A DNA stretch of 64,000 bases from Devosia sp. MC521 (GCF_014127105.1 NZ_CP059902.1:3068001-3132000), one strand, 5' to 3'. Numbered from the stretch's first letter, positions 43,709 to 53,530 are shown. The notes: generated by a model not told the origin, from the sequence alone. Translations and numbers: made by a program.

Positions 43709-46251
43709 TGGGACGGATTTGGCCGGCCATCCGTATTGGCCTTCTCGACATGCGCGGCGATCTGCGCCGCTTCCTGCTCCTCGTCGTCTGCCTTGCCGTC
43801 GGCACCGCACTGATCTCCGGCGTAAACTCTGTCGGCACCAGCATCAGCCACGCCATTGATGAAGGCGCTGCCGAGATCATGGGCGGCGACATCGAGTTGT
43901 CCCGCGCCGATCGTCCAGCAACGCCCGATGAAGTGGCGGAAATGGAAAAGCTCGGGCAGGTGGTCTACGTCGTCGACACCAATTTGCGCGCCGAGAGTTT
44001 TGACGGCGAAGCCTTCGCCGATGTCACCGCCGTCGATCACGGCTACCCCATGTTCGGCTCTATCGTCAGCCCGCACTTGCCTGCTGGCGAAGACATCAAC
44101 GAGCTTCTCAAGCGCCAAGACAATGCCTATGGCGCCCTCATCGACCCAGTGCTTCTCGACCAACTCAATCTCGCCCCCGGCGATATTATGGGCATTGGCG
44201 GCACCCAGTTTTCGGTGCGCGGCACCCTCACCCGCATCCCCGATGCAGCGGTCCGCGGCTTCCGCTTGGGCATTCCCGTCCTCATCACTGTCGATGGTTT
44301 TAACCGCATCTCCGACCGCACCTCGCCCCTCCCGGGCCTTGGCTCGTGGTATCGCTATAAGGTCAAGCTGACCTCGGGCGACATCGACGCCGGTCTTGCC
44401 AGTGCCACCGAGCAGTTTTCCGATTTCGGCTGGACCGTTCGCTCTGCCCGCGATGGGTTGGGTCAAATGGTGCGCTACTATGATCTCTTCATGCGCTTCC
44501 TCGTCATCGTCGGCCTTGGCTCCCTCCTCATTGGTGGGGTCAGCGTCTGGACCGGCATGCGCTCATACATTTCCGAGCGCTCAAGCGTCATCGCTGTCAT
44601 GCGCTCTATTGGTGCTGGCCGCTCGCGCGTATTCCTGCACTTTTTCTCTCAGGTCGCAGCGCTTGCCATTGTCGGGGTCCTGATCGGGCTCGTCGTCGGT
44701 GGCGGCATTGCTTGGTTGCTATTGCCCTCCATTTCTGGAGCGGTCGGCATATCGCTCACGCCAGCCATCTACCCCCAGCCTCTGCTGGTCGCTGCAGGCG
44801 CGGGCCTCGTCACAGCCTTCGCCTTTGCCTATCTGCCGCTGCAGCAAGCCCAGGCGATCCGCCCGGTGCTTCTGTTCCGCTCGAAGGGCCTTGATGCGCC
44901 TCCGGTCGATTGGAAAGCCTTGCTGCTCTCGCCCCAGGTCGTGCCACTGCTTCTCGCCATTCTCGCCTTTTTCTTCCTGGCGTGGCTGATGACCAATGAC
45001 ATTGCGCTCGTGCTCGCCTTTGGCGCGGCCAGCGCCATCGCGGCAATCCTCTTCCAGGGCTTTATTCGCCTAGTGCAATGGGGCCTCTCAAAGCTTCCAG
45101 AACGCGGGCCGCGCATCATTCGCCATGCCCTGCGGTCGATCTCTGCCGCCGGTCAAAATGCCGCCGCGGTCGCCGTCTCTGCGGGAATGGCGCTCGCCAT
45201 GCTGATCGTCGTCCTCGTCATGCAGGCGAACCTACAGCGCGAGTTCTTGGGCGCATCGGCCTTCGATGCGCCAACACTTGTAGGCTCAGACCTCTTCCCC
45301 GACGAAATCGAAGATCTCGAAGCCCTAGCCGCAGAGCGCGGGATAGGCCGCTTCGTCGCCACGCCAATGCTGCGCGGCGCGCTCACCCAGATCAAGGGAA
45401 CGCCCGCCGATCAGATCCGCACGCGCGGCCCTGAGGCCAGCTTCCTGCTGTCCGGCGAAGTCCCTCTCACCTATCGCGAGGAGATGCCGTCAAGCTCTCG
45501 CCTCGTCGCTGGCAATTGGTGGCCCGAAGACTATGCGGGTGAACCGCTCGTCAGTCTCCACCAAAGCCTGCGCAATGGTCTGGGCGTCGACATTGGCGAC
45601 ACGCTGACTTTCGAAATCTTTGGCGAGCCCGTCACGGCCACCATTGCCAACTTCCGTGACTACTCCTGGCAAGGTGGCATCGACTTCCTCGCCTCCTTCG
45701 CACCCGGCGTTTTGGAAGCCTATCCAACCACGCTCTTTGCCTCGGTCACGGCTAACCCCGGCCAAGAGGAAGCCATCACGCGCCTCCTCGCCGCTGAGCT
45801 TCCCGACATTCGCTTCATCTCCGTGGGCGATACGCTCAAGCAGGTGACAGACGCGCTCGGTCAGCTGTCCTTTGCCGCGACACTGGTCGGGGGTCTTGCC
45901 GTCGGCAATGGCCTGCTGGTTCTCGTCGGCTCGCTCTCCACGGGCCGTCGTCAGCGCGAAGCCGATACGGTCATCACCAAGGTTCTGGGCGCGACGCGCT
46001 TTGACCTTCTGGCCACCGCATTCATCCAATACTTCCTGCTGGCGCTCCTTGCGGCAATTCCAGCCGTGGTCTTGGGCTTGCTGGTTGGTCGCGTGGTTTC
46101 GGGCCTGATGCTGGAGGTAGAGTTCACCTATCGTCCCGACGTTATTGCCATCGTCATCGGCCTCGCCATTTCGATCACCGCGCTCTTGGGGGCGATGACA
46201 ATATTGCGTGCCGCCACAGCGCGTCCCGCCCGCCTTCTCCGCGACCTTTAA
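43708..46251 (+). CDS. ABC exporter permease with duplicated FtsX-like domains (YbbP-like)
   Basis: An 847-residue membrane protein. After a first span (RFLLLVVCLAVGTALISGVN) comes a periplasmic domain, then an FtsX-type block of three spans from about residue 260 (GVSVWTGMRSYISERSSVIA then VMRSIGAGRSRVFL), further spans around residue 410-450, a second periplasmic domain and a second FtsX-like block at the C-terminus (QREADTVITKVLGATRFDLL). This layout is that of YbbP. Its role is poorly known; relatives in the MacB/LolCE superfamily extract lipids or drive periplasmic partners. In E. coli, ybbAP sits beside the esterase gene tesA, which is absent here. Confidence 0.9.
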   Translation: MGRIWPAIRIGLLDMRGDLRRFLLLVVCLAVGTALISGVNSVGTSISHAIDEGAAEIMGGDIELSRADRPATPDEVAEMEKLGQVVYVVDTNLRAESFDGEAFADVTAVDHGYPMFGSIVSPHLPAGEDINELLKRQDNAYGALIDPVLLDQLNLAPGDIMGIGGTQFSVRGTLTRIPDAAVRGFRLGIPVLITVDGFNRISDRTSPLPGLGSWYRYKVKLTSGDIDAGLASATEQFSDFGWTVRSARDGLGQMVRYYDLFMRFLVIVGLGSLLIGGVSVWTGMRSYISERSSVIAVMRSIGAGRSRVFLHFFSQVAALAIVGVLIGLVVGGGIAWLLLPSISGAVGISLTPAIYPQPLLVAAGAGLVTAFAFAYLPLQQAQAIRPVLLFRSKGLDAPPVDWKALLLSPQVVPLLLAILAFFFLAWLMTNDIALVLAFGAASAIAAILFQGFIRLVQWGLSKLPERGPRIIRHALRSISAAGQNAAAVAVSAGMALAMLIVVLVMQANLQREFLGASAFDAPTLVGSDLFPDEIEDLEALAAERGIGRFVATPMLRGALTQIKGTPADQIRTRGPEASFLLSGEVPLTYREEMPSSSRLVAGNWWPEDYAGEPLVSLHQSLRNGLGVDIGDTLTFEIFGEPVTATIANFRDYSWQGGIDFLASFAPGVLEAYPTTLFASVTANPGQEEAITRLLAAELPDIRFISVGDTLKQVTDALGQLSFAATLVGGLAVGNGLLVLVGSLSTGRRQREADTVITKVLGATRFDLLATAFIQYFLLALLAAIPAVVLGLLVGRVVSGLMLEVEFTYRPDVIAIVIGLAISITALLGAMTILRAATARPARLLRDL

Positions 46252-46393
46252 ACAGGTCGCGGGCCCTGCGGTAACATTGCGCGTCTGGGCGAGACGAATC
46301 GGACTAGTGATGTGCTAACAGTCACCTCACCTAAGCCGTCACAATGCGTTCGCCCGTTCCGCTGGAGTGCGAGCGCATTCCGCTGGAGAAGCA

Positions 46394-47923
46394 ATGCAGG
46401 TCGCAATCGACATGGGACAGGCGCGGGGCCAAGGCTCCGCCGCAATGGATCTGGAAGAGCTGCTCGCCACCCGTTTACTGGTGCAGGGCAATTCTGGCTC
46501 GGGCAAATCGCATCTTTTGCGCCGTTTGCTCGAACAATCCGCCCCGTGGGTTCAACAATGCATCATTGATCCGGAAGGGGACTTCGTCACCCTTTCGGAC
46601 AAATTCGGCCATTTGGTTGTTGATGCCACCCGGACCGAAGCCGAGCTGACCCGCATTGCCAACCGCGTGCGCCAGCACCGCGTCTCCGTCGTGCTCAATC
46701 TCGAAGGCCTCGACGCTGAGCAGCAAATGCGCGCTGCCGCTGCTTTCCTTGGCGGCATGTTCGATGCCGACCGTGACTATTGGTATCCTGTGCTCGTCGT
46801 TGTTGACGAAGCCCAGCTCTTTGCGCCCGCAGCCGCTGGCGAAGTCTCCGACGAAGCGCGCAAACTCTCCCTTGGCGCCATGACCAACCTTATGTGCCGT
46901 GGCCGTAAGCGCGGCCTCGCAGGCGTCATCGCCACCCAGCGTCTGGCTAAGCTGGCCAAGAACGTGGCTGCGGAAGCGTCCAACTTCCTCATGGGCCGTA
47001 CCTTCCTCGACATCGACATGGCGCGCGCCGCCGACCTTTTGGGCATGGATCGCCGTCAGGCCGAGCAGTTCCGCGATCTTCAGCGCGGCCACTTCGTCGC
47101 CCTCGGCCCAGCCATTTCGCGCCGCCCGCTGCCGATCGTTATTGGCGCGGTCGAAACCTCGGCCCGTTCCACATCGCCTAAGCTGACCCCACTCCCAGAT
47201 GCGCCGGTCGATGCAGCGGACCTGATCTTCACCCACGATCCAGACGAGATCACCCGTCCAATCGTGCGCCGTCCGCCTCCGCCACCACCGCCATCAACCA
47301 ACGAATTGCTGGCGCAGGTCGCTGAAAAGCGCGCGAAGGCAAAGGCGGAAGCAGAAGCCGATCAACCACCACCAACGCTCTTCCCTGAAATCGATCAGGC
47401 CGAGCGAGATGAATTGATCAAGGCCGTCATGGAAGAACTGATGGGCGATCCGGATGCGGGTTTCCGCACCAATGCTCAACTCTATCAGGACTTTTTGGTT
47501 CGCTGCCGCATTCGTCGCGTTCCCGGCGAGCCTCCGGCCCTGCCGCAATTCAAGCGCATGCTCAACGTCGCTCGCGTTGCCCCCGAAGAAGATGTGGCCA
47601 AGTCCGAGGGCTGGCAGCAAGCTCTTGATCTCTCGGAAACCCTTACCGACGACGTACAGGGCGTTTTCCTCGTACTCGCACAAGCGGCTTTGACCAGCCA
47701 ACCTTGCCCGTCCGACGCAACGCTCGCGCGCCTATACGGCACACACTCGGCCTCACGCGCGCGCCGTCTGCTCACATGGTTTGAAGAACGCGGATTAATC
47801 GTCTTGCGCACCGATTTCCGCAATCAGCGCATTGTCGCCTTCCCAGACCTCGGCGCGGAAACCCTACCCGGCGATCCCGCGGGCCCCGACGCCCTAGCCG
47901 ACCACCGCCCGGCAGCCGAGTAA
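46394..47923 (+). CDS. solitary HerA/FtsK-like ATPase with winged-helix C-terminus
   Basis: A 509-residue ATPase. Walker A is VQGNSGSGKSHLLRRLLEQS (near residue 30), Walker B is PVLVVVDEAQLF, and GRKRGLAGVIATQRLAKLAK holds the sensor region; together they indicate the HerA/DUF87-DUF853 branch of DNA-pumping ATPases. A proline run (RRPPPPPPPS) leads to a charged linker and a C-terminal winged helix (DATLARLYGTHSASRARRLL then TWFEERGLIVL). HerA usually works with the nuclease NurA or with a defence effector, but no such gene is adjacent. The start is ATG at 46394 behind GGAGAAGC. Function unknown. Confidence 0.82.
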   Translation: MQVAIDMGQARGQGSAAMDLEELLATRLLVQGNSGSGKSHLLRRLLEQSAPWVQQCIIDPEGDFVTLSDKFGHLVVDATRTEAELTRIANRVRQHRVSVVLNLEGLDAEQQMRAAAAFLGGMFDADRDYWYPVLVVVDEAQLFAPAAAGEVSDEARKLSLGAMTNLMCRGRKRGLAGVIATQRLAKLAKNVAAEASNFLMGRTFLDIDMARAADLLGMDRRQAEQFRDLQRGHFVALGPAISRRPLPIVIGAVETSARSTSPKLTPLPDAPVDAADLIFTHDPDEITRPIVRRPPPPPPPSTNELLAQVAEKRAKAKAEAEADQPPPTLFPEIDQAERDELIKAVMEELMGDPDAGFRTNAQLYQDFLVRCRIRRVPGEPPALPQFKRMLNVARVAPEEDVAKSEGWQQALDLSETLTDDVQGVFLVLAQAALTSQPCPSDATLARLYGTHSASRARRLLTWFEERGLIVLRTDFRNQRIVAFPDLGAETLPGDPAGPDALADHRPAAE

Positions 47924-48114
47924 CCTCAGCTCTTGCCGCCCTCAGGTGAGCCCACGAGAGCTCTATAACGACCACCAAAACGATCGCCCCTGCGCCACAC
48001 CGCACGTCACCCTCGGGCTTGACCCGAGGGCTCTACAATTTCTGGTCTCTCATAAAGCGAAAGTCCTCAGGCAAGCTTCCGCAAAACAGCGTCCAAAATC
48101 ACTGTTCATCGCCC

Positions 48115-48148
48115 CTCCCCCTATCAGGGGGAGGCCGGGTGGGGGTTA
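48115..48148. repeat. palindromic intergenic repeat (REP-like)
   Basis: CCTCCCCCT and AGGGGGAGG form a perfect 9-bp stem around ATC, followed by a GGGTGGGGG tail. The same layout (CCCTCCCC stem, short loop, GGGGAGGG, GGGTGGGG tail) is rebuilt at the IS insertion site near 33952-34786. It is in a 227-base gene-free gap between convergent genes. Confidence 0.6.
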
Positions 48149-48150
48149 AC

Positions 48151-49014
48151 TTACCCCCTGACCTCAGCTTCAAACGCAAAACTCGCGCTGTCCCCCGCTT
48201 CGAGCCAATACGTATACGGCCGATCCGCCAACTCGTCGCTCATCCCCTGCGCTGCCGCCGTCCCGTGCCAGGGCTCGAGGCAGATGAACCCAGCGCCGGG
48301 CTTGGTCCACAGCGCAAAATTCGGCAGATTGCTCCACGAGAACCGCAAGCTCGGACCTTCGTCAGGACCATAAACTAGAGCCTCTCCCGCCCCTTCCATG
48401 AACACCATCGCGTCGTCAACAAACTGGCTATGATCGAGCATCAATTCCCCGTCCACGAATGGAGACGGCAAAACCTCTTCGTTGAACACGCCGCCCGACA
48501 AGCGCTTCATCTCCGGCGCGTTCTGGTTCTCCAGACGGATCTTGTGCGCGCCACTTGCGCCCGGCAGCGGCCAGGCAAATGCGGGGTGGAAACCGACACC
48601 AAACGGCATGGGCTGATCACCAAGGTTGGCCACCGTGGCCGTCACAATCACCGAGCGCCCCACAAGGCGATGCTCAATATCGAGCTGGAAAGCGAACGGA
48701 TACATTTGCAGCGTCGCATCTGACGCGCTCAGGCGATAGATGCACCGGCTTGCCTCTTCCAGCACCAGCTCGAACGCGCATCGCCGCGCGAAGCCGTGCT
48801 GTCCCATCTGGAAGCGCTCGCCGTTAATCTGCAGACTATCGTTGATCGCCTTGCCGACAATGGGAAACAGAATGGGCGAACGACCCGTCCAGAAATTGGC
48901 ATCGCCTTGCCACATCCAGTTCCGCCCATCCCGGGTTTGCAGCGACTGCATCTCTGCCCCAAGCGCGGCCACATCGACGGTGAGCTCATCATTGGCGATA
49001 CGGGTGAGCTGCAT
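48151..49014 (-). CDS. aldose 1-epimerase family protein
   Basis: A 287-residue protein of the galactose-mutarotase fold. MQTRDGRNWMWQGDANFW-type opening (from SLQTRDGRNWMWQGDANFWT), the substrate region QMGQHGFARRCAFELVLEEA with the expected His and Arg, MPFGVGFHPAFAWPLPGA with a second His, and the catalytic-region glutamate in GAGFICLEPWHGTAAAQGM are present. It belongs to the YeaD/LacX-like group, which interconverts anomers of aldoses or hexose-6-phosphates. It stands alone on the minus strand, divergent from hrpB. No sugar operon is close enough to suggest its substrate. Confidence 0.88.
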   Translation of the reverse strand: MQLTRIANDELTVDVAALGAEMQSLQTRDGRNWMWQGDANFWTGRSPILFPIVGKAINDSLQINGERFQMGQHGFARRCAFELVLEEASRCIYRLSASDATLQMYPFAFQLDIEHRLVGRSVIVTATVANLGDQPMPFGVGFHPAFAWPLPGASGAHKIRLENQNAPEMKRLSGGVFNEEVLPSPFVDGELMLDHSQFVDDAMVFMEGAGEALVYGPDEGPSLRFSWSNLPNFALWTKPGAGFICLEPWHGTAAAQGMSDELADRPYTYWLEAGDSASFAFEAEVRG

Positions 49015-49166
49015 AGCGATCTCCGGCAGTTTGTGTCGGACCGGAACTTATCTCTCATGGTTCCGCCCCTGTAGACGCTTCGACCCAAATTCGTTCGATC
49101 CGACATAATAATCGGTAAAAATCCGGAGTACTTGCTCCAAAGCCACGGCACAGTTATCCCGTGGGC

Positions 49167-51614
49167 ATGAATTGGCCCCATCTGCCCATCGACGCCATAC
49201 TTCCGGCCCTCTCTGAGGCCCTTAAATGCCAGCAAGGTGCCATAGTTGTGGCCCAACCCGGCGCGGGTAAAACCACGCGCGTACCACTGGCCCTCCTCGA
49301 CGCCGATTGGCGCAAAGATGGCAAGATCATCCTCCTCGAACCCCGCCGCCTCGCCGCTCGCGCTGCCGCCCGGCAAATGGCCAAGCTCTTGGGCGAAGAC
49401 GTTGGCCAAACAGTGGGTTACCGCGTCCGCATGGAATCCAAGGTCTCTGCCAAGACCCGGATTGAAGTGGTCACCGAGGGTGTTTTCACCCGCATGATCT
49501 TGGACGATCCAGAACTGTCCGGCGTCGCTGCCGTGCTGTTCGACGAGTTCCACGAACGCAGCCTTGATGCCGACTTAGGCCTTGCCCTCGCCCTCGATGC
49601 CCGCGCCCTTCGCGATGATCTCAAAATCATCGTCATGTCCGCGACCATCGACAGCGCCCGCATTTCAGCTCTGCTTGACGATGCGCAAGTCCTTGATAGT
49701 CCTGGTCGAACCTTCCCGGTCGAAACATTTTACGCAGAGCCCGATCCGCTGCAACGGCTTGAAGATCAGGTCACCTCCGCCGTCCTCAAAGCCATGCGCG
49801 AGCATGAAGGCTCAGCCTTGGTGTTCTTGCCCGGGCAAGGTGAGATCACCCGCACCGCCGAGCGTCTCGCGCAGCGCCTTCCGGCCAATATCGATCTCGC
49901 GCCGCTCTATGGCCAGCTCACGCCTGCTGAACAAGATCGCGCCATCCAGCCCGCCCCCGAAGGCCGCCGCAAGATCGTTCTTGCCACCTCTATCGCCGAA
50001 ACTTCCCTGACAATTGAAGGGATTAGGATTGTCGTCGACAGCGGCTTCCGCCGCGTTCCCGTCTACGAACCCTCGACCGGGCTGACGACACTAGCAACCA
50101 AACGCGCCTCTCGCGCTGGCGCTGACCAGCGCCGTGGCCGCGCTGGTCGTACCAGCCCCGGCGTTTGCATCCGTCTTTGGAACGAAGGCCAGACAGCAGC
50201 GCTCGAAGCCTTTGATACACCTGAGATTTTGGCGGCAGATCTGTCCAATCTGCTGCTCGACTTGGCCGCTTGGGGTGTTACCGATCCGAAGGCTTTGGCC
50301 TTCCTTGATCCGCCCCCTGCCCCCGCATGGGCGGAAGCCAAGGCGCTGCTCACGCGCCTTGAGGCTATCGACCAAACAGGACAATTGACGAGCGCAGGCA
50401 AAGCCCTAGCCAAACTTACTCTCCACCCTCGGCTTGCGCATATGATTGTCGCCGGAGCAGAAGCGGGCGACTCCAAAACTGCGGCCGAACTCGCCGTTCT
50501 CATTGGTGAGCGTGGCCTTGGTGGCGACGATACCGATCTCGCCCGCCGTCTCGAGCGCTTCCGCTCCGAACGCGGCAAACGTGCTGATGACGCGCGAGCG
50601 CTCGCTCAGCGCTGGGCCAAGCAGACTGGCAGTGCCCAATCCGGCGAGCCTCTAGCCGCTGGCTATCACTTAGCCAATGCCTTCCCTGACCGGGTAGCGC
50701 AGCCCGCTGGCGCGCGCGGACGCTTTCGGCTCGCCAATGGCCGCCAAGCCCAACTCGACGAAACCCATGCCCTTGCAGGGGCGCCCTTTCTCGTCGTCGC
50801 GGACATCACCGGCAGTGCCACCCAAGGCCGCATTCGCTCAGCCGCCGCGCTCAGCGCAGATGAGCTCGACCAACTCTTTGGCGCGCATATAAAATCTGAA
50901 ACCACTCTGACCTTTGACACGCAAACCGGCTCCGTCCGCGCCCGCCGCCAGCGCCGCCTCGACGCCCTAAAACTTGCCGATGACACCGCGCCAGTCACTG
51001 ACCATGAAGCCGCCGCGCAGCTTCTGGCCGAAGCGGCGCTGAAGCGCCCAGAAAACCTTCCCTGGTCCAAAGATCAAAAGGCCATCCGCGCCCGCGCAAC
51101 CTATTTGCATCAAACACTTGGCGGCGACTGGCCAAACCTTTCCAACGAGGCCCTCGCCCAAGATCCGAGCTGGCTCGCACCCCATCTTTTCGGCGAAACC
51201 AAACTGGCAGCAATCACTGCCGAACACATGGGCGCTGCCCTCGATGGCTTACTCCCGTGGTCAGCGCGGCAAGACATTGACCGCCTTCTTCCCAGCCACT
51301 ACTCAGCGCCTTCAGGCAGTCACTTACCGATTGATTATGCTGCCGAAAATGGCCCAGCGCTCGAAGTCCGCGTGCAGGAACTATTTGGGTTGGATCGCCA
51401 CCCCTCTGTCGCCAATGGCAAAATCCCGCTGTTGTTGATCCTGCTCTCCCCGGCTCATCGCCCGATCCAAACGACGCGCGATCTGCCCGGCTTCTGGCGA
51501 GGTTCATGGAAAGACGTGGCAAAAGACTTAAAAGGCCGCTATCCGCGTCACCCTTGGCCCGAAGACCCCATTGCAGCCCCACCAACCAGTCGTGCCAAAC
51601 CCCGCGGCACTTAG
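49167..51614 (+). CDS. hrpB: ATP-dependent helicase HrpB
   Basis: An 815-residue DEAH-box helicase. Motif I is VAQPGAGKTTRVPLALL, motif II is LFDEFHERSLDADLGLALAL, motif III MSATID and motif VI QRRGRAGRTSPGV; the long C-terminal half is the HrpB-specific region ending in RGSWKDVAKDLKGRYPRHPW. HrpB is widespread in proteobacteria but its RNA substrate is not firmly known. ATG at 49167 is taken as start; GTG at 49161 is equally possible, and no strong ribosome site precedes either. It is likely a single-gene unit. Confidence 0.95.
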   Translation: MNWPHLPIDAILPALSEALKCQQGAIVVAQPGAGKTTRVPLALLDADWRKDGKIILLEPRRLAARAAARQMAKLLGEDVGQTVGYRVRMESKVSAKTRIEVVTEGVFTRMILDDPELSGVAAVLFDEFHERSLDADLGLALALDARALRDDLKIIVMSATIDSARISALLDDAQVLDSPGRTFPVETFYAEPDPLQRLEDQVTSAVLKAMREHEGSALVFLPGQGEITRTAERLAQRLPANIDLAPLYGQLTPAEQDRAIQPAPEGRRKIVLATSIAETSLTIEGIRIVVDSGFRRVPVYEPSTGLTTLATKRASRAGADQRRGRAGRTSPGVCIRLWNEGQTAALEAFDTPEILAADLSNLLLDLAAWGVTDPKALAFLDPPPAPAWAEAKALLTRLEAIDQTGQLTSAGKALAKLTLHPRLAHMIVAGAEAGDSKTAAELAVLIGERGLGGDDTDLARRLERFRSERGKRADDARALAQRWAKQTGSAQSGEPLAAGYHLANAFPDRVAQPAGARGRFRLANGRQAQLDETHALAGAPFLVVADITGSATQGRIRSAAALSADELDQLFGAHIKSETTLTFDTQTGSVRARRQRRLDALKLADDTAPVTDHEAAAQLLAEAALKRPENLPWSKDQKAIRARATYLHQTLGGDWPNLSNEALAQDPSWLAPHLFGETKLAAITAEHMGAALDGLLPWSARQDIDRLLPSHYSAPSGSHLPIDYAAENGPALEVRVQELFGLDRHPSVANGKIPLLLILLSPAHRPIQTTRDLPGFWRGSWKDVAKDLKGRYPRHPWPEDPIAAPPTSRAKPRGT

Positions 51615-51702
51615 GGCAGAACTGCCCGCACTGAGGTTCATTCTTTCAGGGCAGACGCAAATCAGCTAGCTAAGATGGTCAACGCATTTGGGGGGCAATA
51701 CA

Positions 51703-51891
51703 TTGGCTTGGCGCGATAAACCAAAAACGCAACGTTTCAGCGATATCGGAGCGATAGTGGGCGTCGTAATTGCCGTGATTGCCACGCAATTCGTGTTCCA
51801 TATCCCCGAGTTCTGGATGCGTGTGGCCCTCTATGTCGTCGGCCTGGGCCTCGGTCGCTTTATCGGCACGAAGATCGCCGAACGCAGCTAA
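51703..51891 (+). CDS. small two-span membrane protein (62 residues)
   Basis: Starting at TTG 51703, with GGGGGGC 8 bases upstream, the product is 62 residues with a polar N-terminus (AWRDKPKTQRFSDIG) and two hydrophobic segments (IVGVVIAVIATQFVF and MRVALYVVGLGLGRFIG). The frame also reaches TTG 51688. I do not recognise a family. It lies 88 bases after hrpB and converges with the MipA-type gene. Moderate coding look and a good ribosome site support it. Confidence 0.6.
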   Translation: MAWRDKPKTQRFSDIGAIVGVVIAVIATQFVFHIPEFWMRVALYVVGLGLGRFIGTKIAERS

Positions 51892-51950
51892 CACCCACTC
51901 GTATCAGCTCTAAAGCGTGAGCCGGGGGCATGGCCTGCCCCCGGATAGAC

Positions 51951-52787
51951 TTAGTAATTGAACGAAAAGCGACGTGAAATACCGACGCCCGCAGTAAAGG
52001 CAGAGTCGCTGCCCGACTGCACGATTGGCGAGTTTTCGGCGCCGCCCACGATCCGTGAATAGGACCCTTCAAGATTAAGGAAGGTGTCGGCGACGAACTC
52101 GTACTTCACTGCAGCTTTTACGCCGACCGACTTGATCCCACCTTGCGGATCGAACGCGGCCAAACGCCCGCCTGTCGCCGCAGATTCTGCAGCGCTGACG
52201 CCGTAATATCGGTCCATATAGTTTTCGCTGGCGAAGTTCACTACAGGCCCAGCAACAAGGGTCAGCTCGGGCGTCAGCCGCGCCGTCATATCGAGGCCGA
52301 CTTCCCCGACAAAGCCTTGCGCGCCGCCAAAAGCATAACGCGCAGCCACATAAGGCTGGACGCTGACAACTTCGTTCAGGCCGATTTCATAGCCAATTCG
52401 ACCACCGAGCGCGTAGGTCGTGTCGACATTGTTTAGGCCAGCCAATGGTGCGAAATCGGCGCTTTTGCGTTCACGCACGACGCTAATGGACGGAGCGATC
52501 TTCAGTCCATCGGTCGCGCCAGCACCACCAATGTCGATCACGCCGGGAATATTGAGGCGTTCGAGATTGATGAGGGGAATGATCGTACCGGTGTAGGTGG
52601 AAGCACCCTCATAGGCAGGCATCGCACCCGCACCGAGGCCGAGTTCAACGATAAGATCTGGCCTGGTGTCCGCTTGGGAGTAGCTCAGCTGAGCTTGATC
52701 GAGCTGGCCAAAATTCTGGGCAAGGGCGACACTCGGAAGCAGCGTGCTAACAGCAACTGCACCGAGAATATATTTGGGATGACGCAA
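51951..52787 (-). CDS. MipA/OmpV-family outer membrane protein
   Basis: A 278-residue protein. A TTG start at 52787, preceded by GGAG at the right distance, gives a clean signal peptide (RHPKYILGAVAVSTLLPSVA, cleaved after ALA). The mature part is a beta-barrel with VELGLGAGAMPAYEGAST then YTGTIIPLIN, GRIGYEIGLNEVVSVQPYVA and the end ISRRFSFNY with an aromatic C-terminus, all typical of the MipA/OmpV family (MltA-interacting scaffold or a porin). Longer starts up to 52862 would bury the signal peptide. No partner gene is adjacent. Confidence 0.83.
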   Translation of the reverse strand: MRHPKYILGAVAVSTLLPSVALAQNFGQLDQAQLSYSQADTRPDLIVELGLGAGAMPAYEGASTYTGTIIPLINLERLNIPGVIDIGGAGATDGLKIAPSISVVRERKSADFAPLAGLNNVDTTYALGGRIGYEIGLNEVVSVQPYVAARYAFGGAQGFVGEVGLDMTARLTPELTLVAGPVVNFASENYMDRYYGVSAAESAATGGRLAAFDPQGGIKSVGVKAAVKYEFVADTFLNLEGSYSRIVGGAENSPIVQSGSDSAFTAGVGISRRFSFNY

Positions 52788-53015
52788 TACAAACTCCGTA
52801 ACATGACGAAACGCGAAACCGCCCGCGCCTTCGTTCAGAGCAGAGCGTCGAAGTCTGGCCAACGCCTTCCTTCAGCATGTGTTGCCTACACTGCTGTATG
52901 ACACACCCTGCGCTCATCCCTTGTAGCGATCGAACCTTTCAACTCACTTACGCAAGCTTGTCTGCGATAGATCTCTCGGCAGAGCAAAACTCTGCCGAGA
53001 ACATGGTCAAAGGGC

Positions 53016-53423
53016 TTATTCCGCACTCGGCTCGAAGTTCAGCGCGATCCCATTGATGCAGTAGCGCAGGCCCGTTGGAGGCGGTCCATCAGGGAAAACA
53101 TGCCCGAGATGGCTCCCGCAAGTCGCGCAATGCACCTCGGTACGAACCATGCCATGCGAGCGGTCAACTGTACTCGCCACAGCGCCCGGTAGAGGGTCAT
53201 TAAAGCTTGGCCAGCCTGTGCCACTTTCAAATTTCAGCGTCGCGCCAAACAGCGGCGTGTCACAGCCTGCACAGGAAAAAACGCCCTGACGCTTCTCATG
53301 CAACAAGGCGCAAGAGCCCGGACGCTCGGTACCGTGCTGGCGCATAATATAATATTGCTCGGGTGTCAGGCGCTCCTGCCATTCCTGATCAGTACGCGTC
53401 ACCTTGTAAGTATGGCCATCCAT
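53016..53423 (-). CDS. msrB: peptide-methionine (R)-S-oxide reductase
   Basis: A 135-residue enzyme that reduces methionine-R-sulfoxide in oxidised proteins. Zinc-binding pairs CAGC (FSCAGCDTPLFG) and CATC (VHCATCGSHLGHVF) are intact, and the catalytic cysteine stands in RYCINGIALNF. It is a stand-alone MsrB without MsrA. No signal peptide is seen, so it is cytoplasmic. The start is ATG at 53423 behind AGGAG. Its neighbour on the other strand is a flavoprotein gene, with about 107 bases between the two starts. Confidence 0.96.
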   Translation of the reverse strand: MDGHTYKVTRTDQEWQERLTPEQYYIMRQHGTERPGSCALLHEKRQGVFSCAGCDTPLFGATLKFESGTGWPSFNDPLPGAVASTVDRSHGMVRTEVHCATCGSHLGHVFPDGPPPTGLRYCINGIALNFEPSAE

Positions 53424-53530
53424 GGCTTTACTCCTTCAATCACCCTTGTTCGCCTCAAGGATATAGTTAGTCTAAGCGCCTATTCCCACCACCTTGTTCC
53501 ATCAAGTCTGGCCGAGAACGCGGAGGCGCT

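Noticed and set aside
47924..48150. Possible small gene between the HerA-like ATPase and the aldose epimerase
   Set aside because: A short frame exists at 47946 but it runs through the palindromic repeat and has no ribosome site.
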